Source: Paraglomus occultum (lineage: Eukaryota; Glomeromycota; Glomeromycetes; Paraglomerales; Paraglomeraceae). From it: a DNA stretch of 64,000 nt. The position numbers and the translations under genes were made by a program. The stretch's first letter is position 1. Each line of letters starts with the position of its first letter. The notes below the pieces were generated by a model that saw only the letters and a program-made list of their open reading frames with translations, did not search any database and was not told the DNA's origin. The DNA is taken from positions 50,426 to 114,425 of the forward strand of contig CAJVPJ010000002.1 of NCBI GenBank assembly GCA_910592205.1. The letters run 5' to 3'. Of the stretch, positions 30,845 to 42,447 are shown in pieces.

Positions 30845-33800
30845 TTCTCCTTCTCATAGTTTTCATTTACCTAGAAAAAACTCGTTTATATCACTTTCAT
30901 CGCACACCCCCTCATTTTTAATACTCCCTCTCCCCTGCTACCCTCCCCCGTGCATATATAGTAATATGCTGTAAATTAAAATTACCCGATATATAATAAT
31001 TGTGATAATAAGATGGTGATGGTGATGAGATGTACGATAAGATGTATGATGAGTGAATGTAGATATAATATTAACAAGTTTACGTACGAACGACTGAGAA
31101 TCATACTTGGTGAGTAGATTATATCAATGTATGCCGTATATTGCTACTCTCTCCTCCTCGTAGAACGTTGGTAATGAGAGTAGTTCTATACTCTCAGACT
31201 GTGTTATCAGAGTACACATTTCTGGCCTAGCGCAATGGCAAACCTTATGCATCATTACGTCCTTGTGTCATGTTAAAGAGAAAAAAAAAATAGTAAAAAG
31301 GGACTCGATTATACAGATTTAACTTATTTTCAAAATGTACTCTTATCTGTATGCGCATGATTCTCACTGCAGGGAGAGAAAAAAGAGAGAGATGTTTCCT
31401 AAATGTTGAACAAATAAATATGCTTGTTGCCTTGCATGAATTAGGTAATCCGTCTGTAAGGCTTATCTTATTGTTGCTGGACAACCCAGAAATAAAATGA
31501 TGGTACAAAGTGTGGAGAAAGCGTCTGATATGGATGTTTCGTTTAATCAACCACAACAATTATCTGTTATGTTCTCACAGATACTCCACAAATCCCGATG
31601 TGCTACTGTAATTGCTTTGTAATGTATAACAATTTTTCTAATCTGCGAGTCTTAAATGGAAAAGTGGCAACGAGAAAAAAAAATATGGGAAATTCCGGTT
31701 ACGGCTCCGATACTAAACAATCAGAGAAACAACCGGACGAAGAAGAAGAAAAAAAAAAAGATCCGAGATCTATATTGTCATCAGTATTGTTATTCTTATA
31801 TTAGAAGCAACACAAACAATAACACAGTCAATTACTCAAATACTGGGAGAACCAATATAATTTGTCTCCGAAATTCGATGGTGTAATTATTTACTCCTTT
31901 TCCCCGCACTGTCTACATTGCGGGGAAAGGAAGAATTGAGAAGAGGAGAGGGAAAAAAAAAAGAACCCAACAACTTAAAATTTAGTGCACACACAATGCT
32001 TTGCTTCACACACACCCATCTCTATAACTTAACCATCAACAACCCCTTGTTACAAGATGATAAACAGATGTTTCCCATGAATTAGGAGAGGCAGGGTTCC
32101 AAGAGAGATATTGTGACCAAGTTAATTTAGAACACTGATAATAATAGTGATAACTATAAATTTATGTTAATATTAATAAAAACCAATTAAAGTAGTTCAA
32201 ATATATATACTCTATCAATATAATATAAAATATACAATTAAACGTTTACAGTAAAGCATTATATTATCTGGTCATTTGTATGGGCGCAAGTAATGCACTT
32301 TATTCCAGTTAATATTTCCTCCCCACACACCTAATACCCCCCCTCCACTCGTTAGTTCATGTTCATTTTCCCTTGTGTCAAAAAATCCGAGACATGGGAA
32401 ACCCAGGTTTCATAAAATCCGGAGAGCCATTTACAAATTCTCCTTCGAAATTTCTCCGTTTATACCGTTGACCCATGTGTACGCATAATCTATGACGCTT
32501 TCTTGTGTGGATCTTTTCATGTGTGGATCTTTTCATTAATGATTCGCTTAGTAATCAGGGCATGATGTGGTGTCCTGTTCTTTTTTACTAACGACACGAA
32601 TGGTAAAGTTGGTTTTGTTGATAGTTGATCGACAGGGTTTTGATTGCTTGACTTGGGTTTCCAAACGTGGTAAAAAAAATATTAATAGTCATGTGATGTA
32701 CATTGCATACATTAAAAAACTGTTTATTGGATGAAATTTAAATTATCGAATGTAACTTTATTAACTTTCCGCCGTCCAATTGTGACAGCCCTTTATCGCT
32801 GCGTTTCGTTTAACGCAGCACTGGATCCCGTGATATTATTTTGGAGATCACATTGATCGTTGTAATACTGTTTCAGTTAGGACACATCATTTGTATACGC
32901 CAAGACGATAAACTTTTAGCCAAGTTGCGCATGACCACTATGTGTCGATCGAGTACACATAATGTGAACCGATTTGTAGACGTTATTACGTGTGGTTGAG
33001 GAAATGTTGTTTGCAAGTAGACATGGCATGTACCCTTCGCATCTGTCGGGAGTGTGTGAAAATAAGGTTAGACTCGAGTATGATAGGGAATTGCCGAGAT
33101 AATTTAAAGTGTAGCAAGACTCATAGTAACAATCACAGGCGCATATTGTTCTCATTGTAGAGTTACATAATTGTTGTAATATGACAAGGAACGAATACGA
33201 TGAGGATATTGATTTTTACAATGGCATTCGCTTATTTACAAATAAAAAAATGACCGTAGTCTCTGTTATAATCGAGTTACCAAATTCGGGACATAACCAT
33301 TGTACAATTTTAAATTTAAAGTATCAATGAATGCATATGAAAAACGCCAAATCTTTGTTCCGTGGCTTTCTCGTATCTTCAAATGATGTAATGTTTGATA
33401 CGATGTTGTCCTTTAAGATAATGTTTTTGCAGACAAAACAATGTTATTCTGTAGCCGCTTTGCCATATATACATTGATAAATCGGAGACTTTTTGTGTAC
33501 GTCCAGCGCAAATCAGCTCATAATAGTTTGGTCCAATTAAGGACTAATTAAGTACGACCATTACATTTTCGTCTAATGAGTTTGTACCTGTGTAATAATA
33601 ACTGATTGGTTTTATAACAAATGCGGAACTTAATTACAAAGGGCTTATCAGCTGATTCTCAAACTGCTTTATAAATATTTTTTGTTTACTTGATTGTTTT
33701 AATAAAAGTGGAAACAGATTATACAAACGTTTGGACGCGCGTTTCTCCTAACATTGTACTTGTATGATTGATTATTCAGATTTATTATGCACAACTCATA

Positions 33801-34495
33801 CAAAATCGATTTGATAATTTGGGAATGTTTGTTTGTTGTGTTTTGAACTTTAAGAAATAAGGGACACAAATGTTCTTTGCAGATTTCTATAGACGTAAGG
33901 GCAACCTTTCCAATGAAAATCATAATGAGAGCTTGTAACAATATTATTTGTTTTCGGCATGTATTGTGCAGCCATTTCAATCAATTAATATGAGCAAGTT
34001 TTCCCGTGCACAGAGAATGTGCCGAGAATATACCGTATGTAAAAATAATTGAAAGGCAAAAACGGTTTCGGGCAAAAAATAGGTGTAGTAGATGTCTGCG
34101 AAATTAGAAAATACGTGTATATAATATCGTTTGGCGCAATAGTAGCATGATTGTCAATACTTACATTGCGATAGCTGCTGCAAATCAGTCCTCGTCATTT
34201 ACTCCCATTTGTCCGAATATCTAATTGTATCGCAAAGATAATGCAGTGTCTCATGGCCTTTTTCACTCTCTGCTCTAAATCGGACCCTATTCTCATTAAT
34301 CACATATCACAGATACCCAAATTTTTATTCTGCTACTCCCCCAAATTCGTATTTACCCTTGTTCATAATGAGAAAAATAACCATCAACGGATGACTTTCT
34401 TTGTTACCAAGCGATCGCCCGTTACACCGTTATAATGGACACAATGCTAAACAACATGTGGTTCAAAATGATGATTGACAAAATGCAGATGAGAA

Positions 34496-34650
34496 AATGA
34501 AAGAAGGAAAAAGGGGGAGAGAGAGAAAAGGAAAGCGTACCCTTTGAATATGTATGTAAATTTATGATGTTTCATATACAAGGAGATAAAATAGACAGTA
34601 AACAGAACCGAAAAGAAAACAAAAGGAAAAAAAAGGAAAAGAAAGAGACA
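34496..34650 (+). repeat. GA/A-rich purine tract
   Basis: Purine-dominated stretch with GGAAAAAG- and GAGAGA-type segments. Non-coding. Confidence 0.7.
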
Positions 34651-34801
34651 AGTTAATTACGCCTGTTAAATGAAATGTCGTACTTTATGCAGGCTACAAT
34701 AAATAAGAGTAAGCGCCATGACTAGCAGATACGCTGTGTGAGCATGTTGTCACAAGTGTCGTAAACATTGATCATATCATCATCCCCACTTGTGATGCCG
34801 G

Positions 34802-34814
34802 CCCCCCCCCCCCC
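34802..34814 (+). repeat. Poly-C tract, 13 nt
   Basis: Uninterrupted run of 13 C. Confidence 0.95.
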
Positions 34815-35318
34815 TATTGTTTACTGTTCTTTGTCCATGTTCATGTAAATAATGTAGATCACATTGTGTGTGTTATAAACACCGAATAAAAAATCTACCC
34901 GATGATAGAAAAGACTCGAAACAATGAAAAACGTGCATGTAATATATTGTAGATCAACATTCGGTTTGCGAATGAAACAGACTGATGTAGAAAGCACAAT
35001 TAATTAAAGGAGAATGTCGTTTTACTTTGAGCACAAATAGTATCGCGTAGATCCACGTTGTCTTACGTCCTTGTGGTTCCTTGCCACCCACACTTTAAGT
35101 TTCTAGCCAGAAAAAGGAAATCGGCGTTCAAAACTGGTGCAGGGTACGTCAGATACAGGGTTTTGAACTTTCGTTATGTGATTGGCTCGATATGCATGGC
35201 AGTTTAGCCTATGAATGATGAGGAATAAAAGAAGGTTTAGAATTTGAATTCTAATATTAATGTAGTGGAACAACTATAGAGCAAAAATACAAGTTGACGC
35301 AACCGTTGGTTTGGTATA

Positions 35319-35966
35319 CACAGTGAAACTGCTCAAGTCGGACACGACGGGATGGGCATGGCTGTCCGACTTATCGAGGGATCCGCGTTATCGAGAGACC
35401 AAAAGGATTCATCATAACACAATTTTCATTAACGTATTATACTTGCTTTAACTTTGATCTTCATTAAGGACGGAAAGTCTGCTTTTTTATACATTTTCTA
35501 AATATTATTAAGAATAAATAAATGCATTGTTTCAAAGTATAAAATAATCGCAGAATGATATCCTCAATGAATATTTTATGACATACAATGCAATACAAAA
35601 ACGTCTTTTCTAAATCATTATCAATGATATAATAAGTTATAAACAATTTGTCTAAATTACAAGAATGTCTTTCCAAACTATCAATTAAATAGCAAAGTCA
35701 TCAATGACATGGTGAGATATGAACATTTTCCTCAAATTTTAATCGTCAAATGATTGTAGCTAATGAAGATGACAAAATTATTATTGGGCAATCTCTACGA
35801 AAATAGTAAAAAATTTTGTTTAATCGTGAATCTGACTTATCGAGAGTCATTGACTAGTATTAGTATCTGTCTGGAGAAGCTGTCCGACTTATCGAGAAAA
35901 TTTTAAATATGAAAAAAAGGGGCTGAGAGATTTTCTCCGACTTATCAAGTGTCCGACATCACTGTG
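35319..35966. mobile_element. MITE-like element A (pogo/Tigger-type ends)
   Basis: The left end starts CACAGTGA and carries CAAGTCGGACA and CTGTCCGACTTATCGAG. The right end carries the inverted counterparts, with two copies of CCGACTTATC followed by GTCCGACATCACTGTG. The terminal CACAGTGA/TCACTGTG and the subterminal GTCCGACTTATCGAGA repeats frame about 650 bp with no coding capacity. That is a miniature inverted-repeat element in form. Assignment to the pogo/Tigger group rests on the CAGTG-type ends only. Confidence 0.6.
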
Positions 35967-36402
35967 GACTATTAATGTTAAATTACTTACATATAGATGT
36001 TTAATTGCAAGAAACCAGACAAAGTGAACATTTGACCGCGTGAACTGAAAATGGCTAAAGTTACTAATGTAACTGATATAGTGTTGGGAAAGCTTTGCTT
36101 AAGGGACACAGCTGTGACTCAGGCACAGCACATGGCCTACAGTGTGGTGAAAGCTCAAGCATGATTAGCATTCAAGTTGCTTAAAATAAAACCAATACAA
36201 AGCTCACAATGAGAGAGATTATTGTTTTCAAAATTTATTTTTACAATTAGCACAAATAGAGCCAATGTCTGCAGTAATCATCTTCATGGTATGCCATGTA
36301 ATTTATGAGTAGCATTATCAAGAAATAATTATCACTAATTATGCAGTAATTACAACATACCATATTAAATATGAGACAAATAATTTGGTTTTTCATAACT
36401 AC

Positions 36403-37046
36403 ACATTGAAGTTTGCTTTAAGAAGAGCTTCGTTCCGCCAAAAAACTTTGTTAATGCGGACTATTCGTTAAAGCGGACTTTTAACTATATAACGAACTTT
36501 TATATATAGTCACGTGATATTCGTTAAAGTGGGATTTATTCGTTTACTTCTGTGCTGTACCGTACATTCCATCCTGTGAATTTCGAAGTGAATAAAATTC
36601 TCTAAACATGTCTGTTTTTTGCTGCAATACCTTTTTCAACAATTTGTTTACGCAGTTGCTTTAGCTGACTATATACTTGAATGTCGACACTTAAATCTTT
36701 GCTGCTGACAAAATAAGACTATGTTATCAAGAGCCGCTACAGCAGTAGTGTTGTTCAAATTTCTATATACAGTAATAGCACTATAACAAACTTCGTTATA
36801 ATATACCGGACTTCGCTATTGCAACAAAATTTCGGTATATTATACTAATTTAGGCAATCTTCGTTAAACTGAATGGGTTTATCTTATAGTGGGTTTGAAA
36901 TTCTTCGCTATATCGTTATACAGATTTTAATTATAAATCTTCGTTAAACCGGGAGCTAAGCATATACAAATGAATCGGTTCCTGAAAAAGCTTCGTTATA
37001 AGGCCATCGTCGTTAAAACGGTTCTTCGTTAAAGCGGACTTCACTG
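36403..37046. mobile_element. MITE-like element B, possibly composite
   Basis: The left end reads CATTGAAGTTTGCTTTAAG. The right end, reverse-complemented, reads CAGTGAAGTCCGCTTTAACG, so the termini match for about 19 bp with a few changes and are flanked by TA. Inside, TTCGTTAAAGCGGACTT-type subterminal repeats occur several times. A further end-like sequence begins near 36769 (TACAGTAATAGCACTATAAC followed by TTCGTTATA and CCGGACTTCG), suggesting a second element inserted into or beside the first. No transposase frame. TA flanks and CAGTGAAGTCCGC ends fit pogo/Tigger-like MITEs. Confidence 0.65.
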
Positions 37047-37582
37047 TATAGTTGCTTTGTAATAGTAATATGTCTCAAACGTTTCGTGCTTGACATTGTC
37101 TTTATCAAATTAACTTTTTCTTTGAGCTTTGAATTTTGCTGGTTTTTTTTTTTTTTTGCTCACCTTCTCAATCTCTTTTTATATCTCTACAACCTTCTGT
37201 CATGTCATTATTTAGTGCTTTTAAATTCATTTTTACTTTAATTTCTACTCTTCTCCTTGCTTGACTTCCACTTGTTAAATTTTTTCTTTGTATTTATTTT
37301 TCCAGAAGCAGTTGCTTTGCCTCTGTTTCCTTATTTTTCTTTAAAAAAAGAGACCAAAAAATTTTTTCATAAAAATTGCTGTGTGTCAATTTAGAATTGA
37401 TAATCTATGCAGAAAAAAATTTATTATTCATTGTCAAGACTATAATAACGCATGCATATACAGTATGTTAACCGTAATGTATCATTGTCATATGCTCAAT
37501 TTCATGCTTCTCATATATCAAACGCTAATCAAAGAAGTGGGCTCATTATATCCAAACTTTTCTCTCGCTACTGTTACTAGCC

Positions 37583-37597
37583 GGGGGGGGGGGGGGG
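37583..37597 (+). repeat. Poly-G tract, 15 nt
   Basis: Uninterrupted run of 15 G, the longest in the window. Confidence 0.95.
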
Positions 37598-37642
37598 CTA
37601 TTTGATCTTTCCCCCCGCAACTCCTTGTGTATAATCATGAAT

Positions 37643-37738
37643 GCAATTATCATACGATGGATGTTATCCAACAATTTCAAAGCAAATTATCGTACGATGG
37701 ATTTTTAGCCAATAATTTCAATGCAAGAATCATCGTGC
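37643..37738 (+). repeat. About 40-bp imperfect tandem repeat, 2.4 units
   Basis: Units starting GCAATTATCATACGATGGAT (37643) and GCAAATTATCGTACGATGGA (37682), and a partial third from 37723. Confidence 0.75.
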
Positions 37739-37956
37739 ACAACATTGATAACTGATAACTGAAATGGTCGTCAGTACCTGAGAATCATACAAACAATTAT
37801 TGACGTTCTATTAGAATTAGAAAATCAATGAGTCTTATTTAATCGAGTGACTTATAGAACACACTAATAACTCGTTTGTAAAAATACAATGCCTTTAATT
37901 TATAACATTGTCATACTAGTTAACAATATTCAAATCTACATAAATTCCAACCTGAC

Positions 37957-37998
37957 GTATGTCAATTTAGAATCGACGTAAATTCCAAATTGACATAC
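37957..37998. repeat. 12-bp inverted repeat
   Basis: GTATGTCAATTT (37957-37968) and its exact reverse complement (37987-37998) with an 18-bp loop. Confidence 0.8.
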
Positions 37999-38300
37999 AA
38001 CACGCTTAAATTATATTACGGATATTTTCTAGCGTAATGTATAGTGTAATAGCTAATTTATTACATCATCTAATTTATTGTCGCCTGATTTATTTGTCGC
38101 TTCCCTAATTCATGACCTGATTTATTTTATGGCCTGATTTATTGTATCGCTAACCACTAAACCACATGGAGTAAATGATCAGTTGTCCCCCACAAATATA
38201 GAAATGGCATGATTTCTTATGTAATTTAGGGGATATAAACAAGGTTGGATAACTATAAAATTGGGGAATAGGGATATATCTGAGTGGGATACAACTGAGA

Positions 38301-39188
38301 ACAGTCGACCTCCCTTACAGTCACCTCCCTTACAGTCACATTTACACATTTGTTCAGTCTCGAATTTTTTCATAGTAATTTTCCTCCCACACAGTCACAT
38401 TCATAGTGTTAGTCACAATCACACGATTTTGGATTCCCATCATTATGAGGACAATAGGTAAATTCCTCCTACTACACAGTCACATCAATTTGTATAACAG
38501 TTTTTGTTGTCGTATTATGTCATAGAGTCGTAATTTTACATGTATCATACCGCGTTTCGAGCTTTGTTACATCATATCAATGTAATGGATAAATGCTGTC
38601 GAAGGACTATAAATTTTTATATAATAATAATAATAAACAGCGAGGCGTCGCATAGTTCCATAGTTTTCCCAATGTCGTTACAACGTCAACCAAAGAAAAG
38701 AGCTTAATTGATTTTGTGTGTCTTTTATTAAGCACAGCTAAAAGAGCTCAATTGAATATTGATAATAAGCGCGAAATTTGTGAATACGCAAGACAACATC
38801 CTACTTTAAGTCTGGTAAAAAAATACCATGTGTGCAATTAAAAGAGGCTAAACGGGGCTTAAAAACTGCAATTAGATATATTGAACAACAGTCGGATGGT
38901 GTAGGAATTGACTTTAGTGATTTGTGTATTTTTCGTAAATACTTAAATTTGCTGGGCCTCAAAGAACTTGAATCAAATGTCAACAAAAAATTGATAATTA
39001 TTTTATGAAACAACTTTAGCTTATACAGTATATTATAGTTTATACATTATAACCTTGTACCAAGCTAATCTTATTAAATAAATATTTTGAAAATTTTACA
39101 TTTGCTTTATAGATCACATGACTACAGGTCAACCTCCCATACATAATACAGTCACCCCTCCTTAGTGACTGTATGGGAGGTCGACTGT
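38301..39188 (+). mobile_element. Internally deleted pogo/Tigger transposon
   Basis: The left end ACAGTCGACCTCCCTTACAG is matched at the right end by the reverse complement of ACAGTCGACCTCCCATACAG, with TA on the right and a changed base on the left. Inside, on the plus strand, 38731-38840 encodes a CENPB-type HTH start (AKRAQLNIDNKREICEYARQ, then HPTLSLVKKYHV). At about 38836 the reading shifts into a C-terminal segment, 38838-39008 (LKEAKRGLKTAIRYIEQQ, then DFSDLCIFRKYLNLLGLKEL), which looks like the tail of pogo/Tigger transposases. The central DDE catalytic domain is missing. The element cannot encode an active transposase and could move only in trans. Confidence 0.75.
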
Positions 39189-39273
39189 ATAACTTTTCAA
39201 TTTACATTATTAAAAAAAAAAATAAAGACATGGCACATTATTGTCTTTCTCTAATGGTCAAAAACTTCAAAAA

Positions 39274-39700
39274 ATGACTTTTGCTCAGAAAATACAATCT
39301 CAAACTATATTACATTTTTGGAATAAAAACATAACCAATGGCCAAGAAATACATAGGGGGCAAATATACCTCCTGCTACAATTTATAATAATTTAAAAAA
39401 GCTCAAAAAAAAAGGAAACACAAGAGGAAATGGTCAGCCAAAAAAGATTACTATTACTGCTGAAACATCAAAGACTTTTGGATATCTGAAGGGATACTAT
39501 TCTCTCAAGCAGAACTTTAGCAATCATGAAAAATGTTGATGTTTCTCACATGACAATCTTGAGACATTTGTCTAATCTTAACTATTCCAAAAGCATACCA
39601 ATGGCTACACAAATGTTCACTAAAGCTCACAAAAAAAATAATTGAGTACAGTGGGCAAAAAACTATTATTTTCTGATAAAATAGTGTTCCAACTATACTG
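39274..39700 (+). pseudogene. Frameshifted Tc1-like transposase fragment
   Basis: Three plus-strand pieces in different frames follow the Tc1 order. First MTFAQKIQSQTILHFWN (first HTH). Then PPATIYNNLKKLKKKGNTRG with GQPKKITIT (linker with the GRPRK-like motif). Then TLAIMKNVDVSHMTILRHLS, AHKKNN, a stop, VQWAKN, and the catalytic-strand motif IIFSDKIVFQLY. In Tc1 proteins the last is normally FSDE; here Glu is Lys. At least two frameshifts and one stop break it, and the downstream catalytic part is absent. Inactive. Confidence 0.7.
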
Positions 39701-39763
39701 ATACCAATAACTATCGCGAGGAACTTTTATTCACAACAATCTAATAACAATAACAGATAACAA

Positions 39764-39957
39764 TAAACAGTTGATCATTAAGTCAGTGCATTTCTGTTGT
39801 CACCTAACTTGCTATAATTTCCACCTTGCCCTTCTCAGGAGTTGACTACAGAGATAAGAGTAAACAGTTGATCATTAAGTCAGTGCATTTCTGTTGTCAC
39901 CTAACTTGCTATAATTTTTACCTTGCCCTTCTCAGGAGTTGACTACAGAGATAAGAG
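39764..39957 (+). repeat. 97-bp tandem duplication
   Basis: Two adjacent copies, 39764-39860 and 39861-39957, each starting TAAACAGTTGATCATTAAG. They differ by only about two bases (CC to TT in the TATAATTTCCACC part), so the duplication is recent. It lies directly after the dead Tc1 fragment. Confidence 0.95.
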
Positions 39958-40114
39958 TCCCTATCATTATGTCAATCTGCCTCTAGTCAAGCCAGCTACA
40001 GATGGTTGACTTTATTATTTATTACTGACTTCATGTTTATTCACTTAAAGCTAGTATTGCTACTTATTAATGGTAAAATGTTAACTGCAGACAAGTGTTG
40101 CATCACTTCTGATA

Positions 40115-40993
40115 TCACATACAGCAGTAGAATTTGTAGGGATATGCTGCTGGATCGCCAGACTCATCATAATACTCAAAAGGCACGTTGAAATAATGAA
40201 AAAGTGTACCTATTGCTGCTATTTCATTTGCTGCCCAATCTCTAGCATCAATGACAATATCATTTTTATGCCCATGCACAGCTTTTGATGCTTGATAATA
40301 GAGTCCGCCAAGACATCTTTGGACGTCACTGTAACGGAGACTATTAACTTGACAAACCTTCTTTAATAATGTTGCAAACGGTGCAAACGCCTGATCTTCT
40401 GTCAATTTCTTCAAAGCCACGCCTGCAGGTTCGCGGAACGAGATCGTCGAGCATTTTGCGATAATCTATTTATTGTCAGAATGTAAACAAATGTATGCGG
40501 TACGAGTTATTGCACGAGCATTTTGTTAAAAAATATGCGAACGTACCTGTGCCCGGATAAACTCCAGCGCTCCCCAGACGTCACAAACCCTTTTTGCACG
40601 TAAATACTTAGCCGTGCAGTCCTTTTCAAGTTTTACCACAATCTCCAATTTTTCGTCTTTAAGCTTCCTCTGCAACTCTAATTTTCGCTCTCTTTCTCGT
40701 CTTTAAGTTTCGTTAATAATTTGTGCTGAGACAAATCTAAAAATCTTGTTCAACTTTTCTGGATCATTAGGTAATTCTGACCTTATCGGCGAGAAGTCTA
40801 TCTCTGTTACCGATATGACTGCGCCATTGGGAGAGGATGATTTCCAACGCTTCAGGCACCAAGGACGGTATCTCTGTAAACAGTACAAAAGCATATTGTC
40901 CAGACGATAAGAAACGTAAAGCGTTGATATGCCGAGGCATCGTTTACTTACTGTAAGCACAGTTCTCATTTCATACAACGGTCGTCGGTACAT
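40115..40993 (-). CDS. Unknown 221-aa protein, four exons
   Basis: Exons on the minus strand: 40952-40993, 40755-40873, 40547-40700 and 40115-40465. All introns are GT-AG, phases match, and the sum is 666 nt. The second intron is only 54 nt (GTTGAA donor, ATTAAC branch-like site, TTAAAG acceptor); without it an in-frame stop appears. The start is the ATG at 40993 (MYRRPLYEMRTVLT). The protein has a basic/aromatic N-terminus, a charged helix (RERERKLELQRKLKDEKLEI), then DVWGALEFIRAQ, AFAPFATLLKKVCQV, CLGGLYYQASKAVHGHKNDI and ARDWAANEIAAIGTLFHYFN, ending with an Asp/Pro/Tyr-rich tail. No signal peptide or membrane segment. I do not recognise the family, but intact splicing and a well-folded-looking sequence support a real cytosolic or nuclear protein. 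It sits at the edge of the transposon cluster. Confidence 0.65.
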
Positions 40994-42199
40994 GATAAGA
41001 GAATGCGAAATTTCCTTCCTGTCAGATCGCTGTTCAAGACAACATACCCAACCCAATACATAAATACAATTCTATGTGCAAGACTGACGTCAGAGTCTAA
41101 TTCTATTGGTTTGTTCCACTTAAACGAAAAAAAAAATATCTTTCACACAATGTTGCAGAACTTTATTGAGAACTCGCATATCAATTAATCTAAGTGTACG
41201 CTGCCGTGCATTAACATCTATCGCGGGGTATTTGCTTATCGACACAATGTCATATGATCTATACCACGGTTTACCATAGGAAAGCATAGTAGATTTTCGC
41301 GACCTTGGAACCTTATAACTTTTTAAAATAATAAGTAAATTTGATGTTTATGGCATTTTTTTTATTTTCGAGTAAAAGATTGACAATCATGTTTATTTTC
41401 CCCGATTTAGCTCGTCTGCCACTGACTAATAAATTGAATTGCCATTGGGGTGTCAAATTAAGACCGCTAAACCTCTCTGAGTTCTTACACACATTACTGT
41501 GATAAACGAACCTTTCGCATTTGTCAAACTCTTCTATGTGAGCCATTAAGTTGCAGTGATTCTCATATTAAACGTTATTATCTTTGGTCGAGAATTATTC
41601 AATATTTATATCTGTAATGCGTTAGTATCTTACTTCCGCAAATAAAAACCCTTCTCTGTTAATATATGGCAAATGTAGGGTAAATATTGCAAGTATACAC
41701 ATTGTTGCATACATAATTTCGCTGGTTTTTATTAATAGTAGCAAAAATAAAAAGATAATAAAAATTAAATAAACGACATAATATCGTTAAATTATACAAA
41801 TGTGGGAGCTGATATTCAGCAAAGTTAGTAAAAATACAATTAAGAAAACTTGACTCAAAGCTTTAAAGAATTAACAGCATTGTTCACTGCATTTCAAATT
41901 CTTAGTTTAAAGTTTTCTTCAAATAATTTTTTTGAAGTTTTGCTAATTTGTTTACCATAACTATTTATTTATTTTATTGATTCTTTTAACTACTTATATT
42001 CTTTTATGAGAAGATATTAGTAATATGCTCAAACAGTCTTGTTGTACACTAATACCAATACAAATGTCAACCCAAGTCCATGTTTATTGCTGTAAATAAT
42101 AATGACTGCATTTCAGAAACAAAACATTCTCATTGTGACAATTCAGCCTTTCTTATGATAACAAAGAATGCAACTTTTCTACAATCTGCAACAAATCTG
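40994..42199. other. Intergenic, nothing recognised
   Basis: Includes the presumed promoter of the 221-aa gene, without a TATAAAAG box. The rest is AT-rich. The 41313-41546 minus frame (77 codons) has no family features. Confidence 0.4.
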
Positions 42200-42447
42200 T
42201 CTCTCTCTTGGTATACCATTTGAATCAAATGACAGAGTATTGACTTATCAGACAAGATTTCTCATCCAGATTCTTCAAAAATATCCACTTTGGAAGTTCG
42301 TGACAATTCCATACACCAAATCAATATTGTCCAAATCCGCAACAATCTCACATCCAAAGCTTGTGACAATACCACTTTTTTCCAACCATAGCCGTCGAGC
42401 ATAATCCAGACACTTGAAGACACCATGACTGTATAGGTGCTACTCAC
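42200..42447 (-). pseudogene. Coding-like but broken stretch, origin unknown
   Basis: Two minus-strand frames read well here: one with HGVFKCLDYARRLWLEKSG and DLDNIDLVYGIVTNF, the other with VMVSSSVWIMLDGYG. Both meet stops, and no splice model joins them into one product. The composition suggests a decayed gene or element. I cannot name it. Confidence 0.25.

Larger units (their letters stand above)
21955..35318. other. 13-kb gene desert with simple repeats
   Basis: No frame here has a recognisable domain, a credible splice model or a supported start. Content is AT-rich single-copy-looking DNA with scattered purine/pyrimidine tracts and poly-G/C runs, listed separately. The stretch is long enough to hide non-coding RNA genes or genes built of very short exons, which I cannot exclude by eye. 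Confidence 0.4.
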
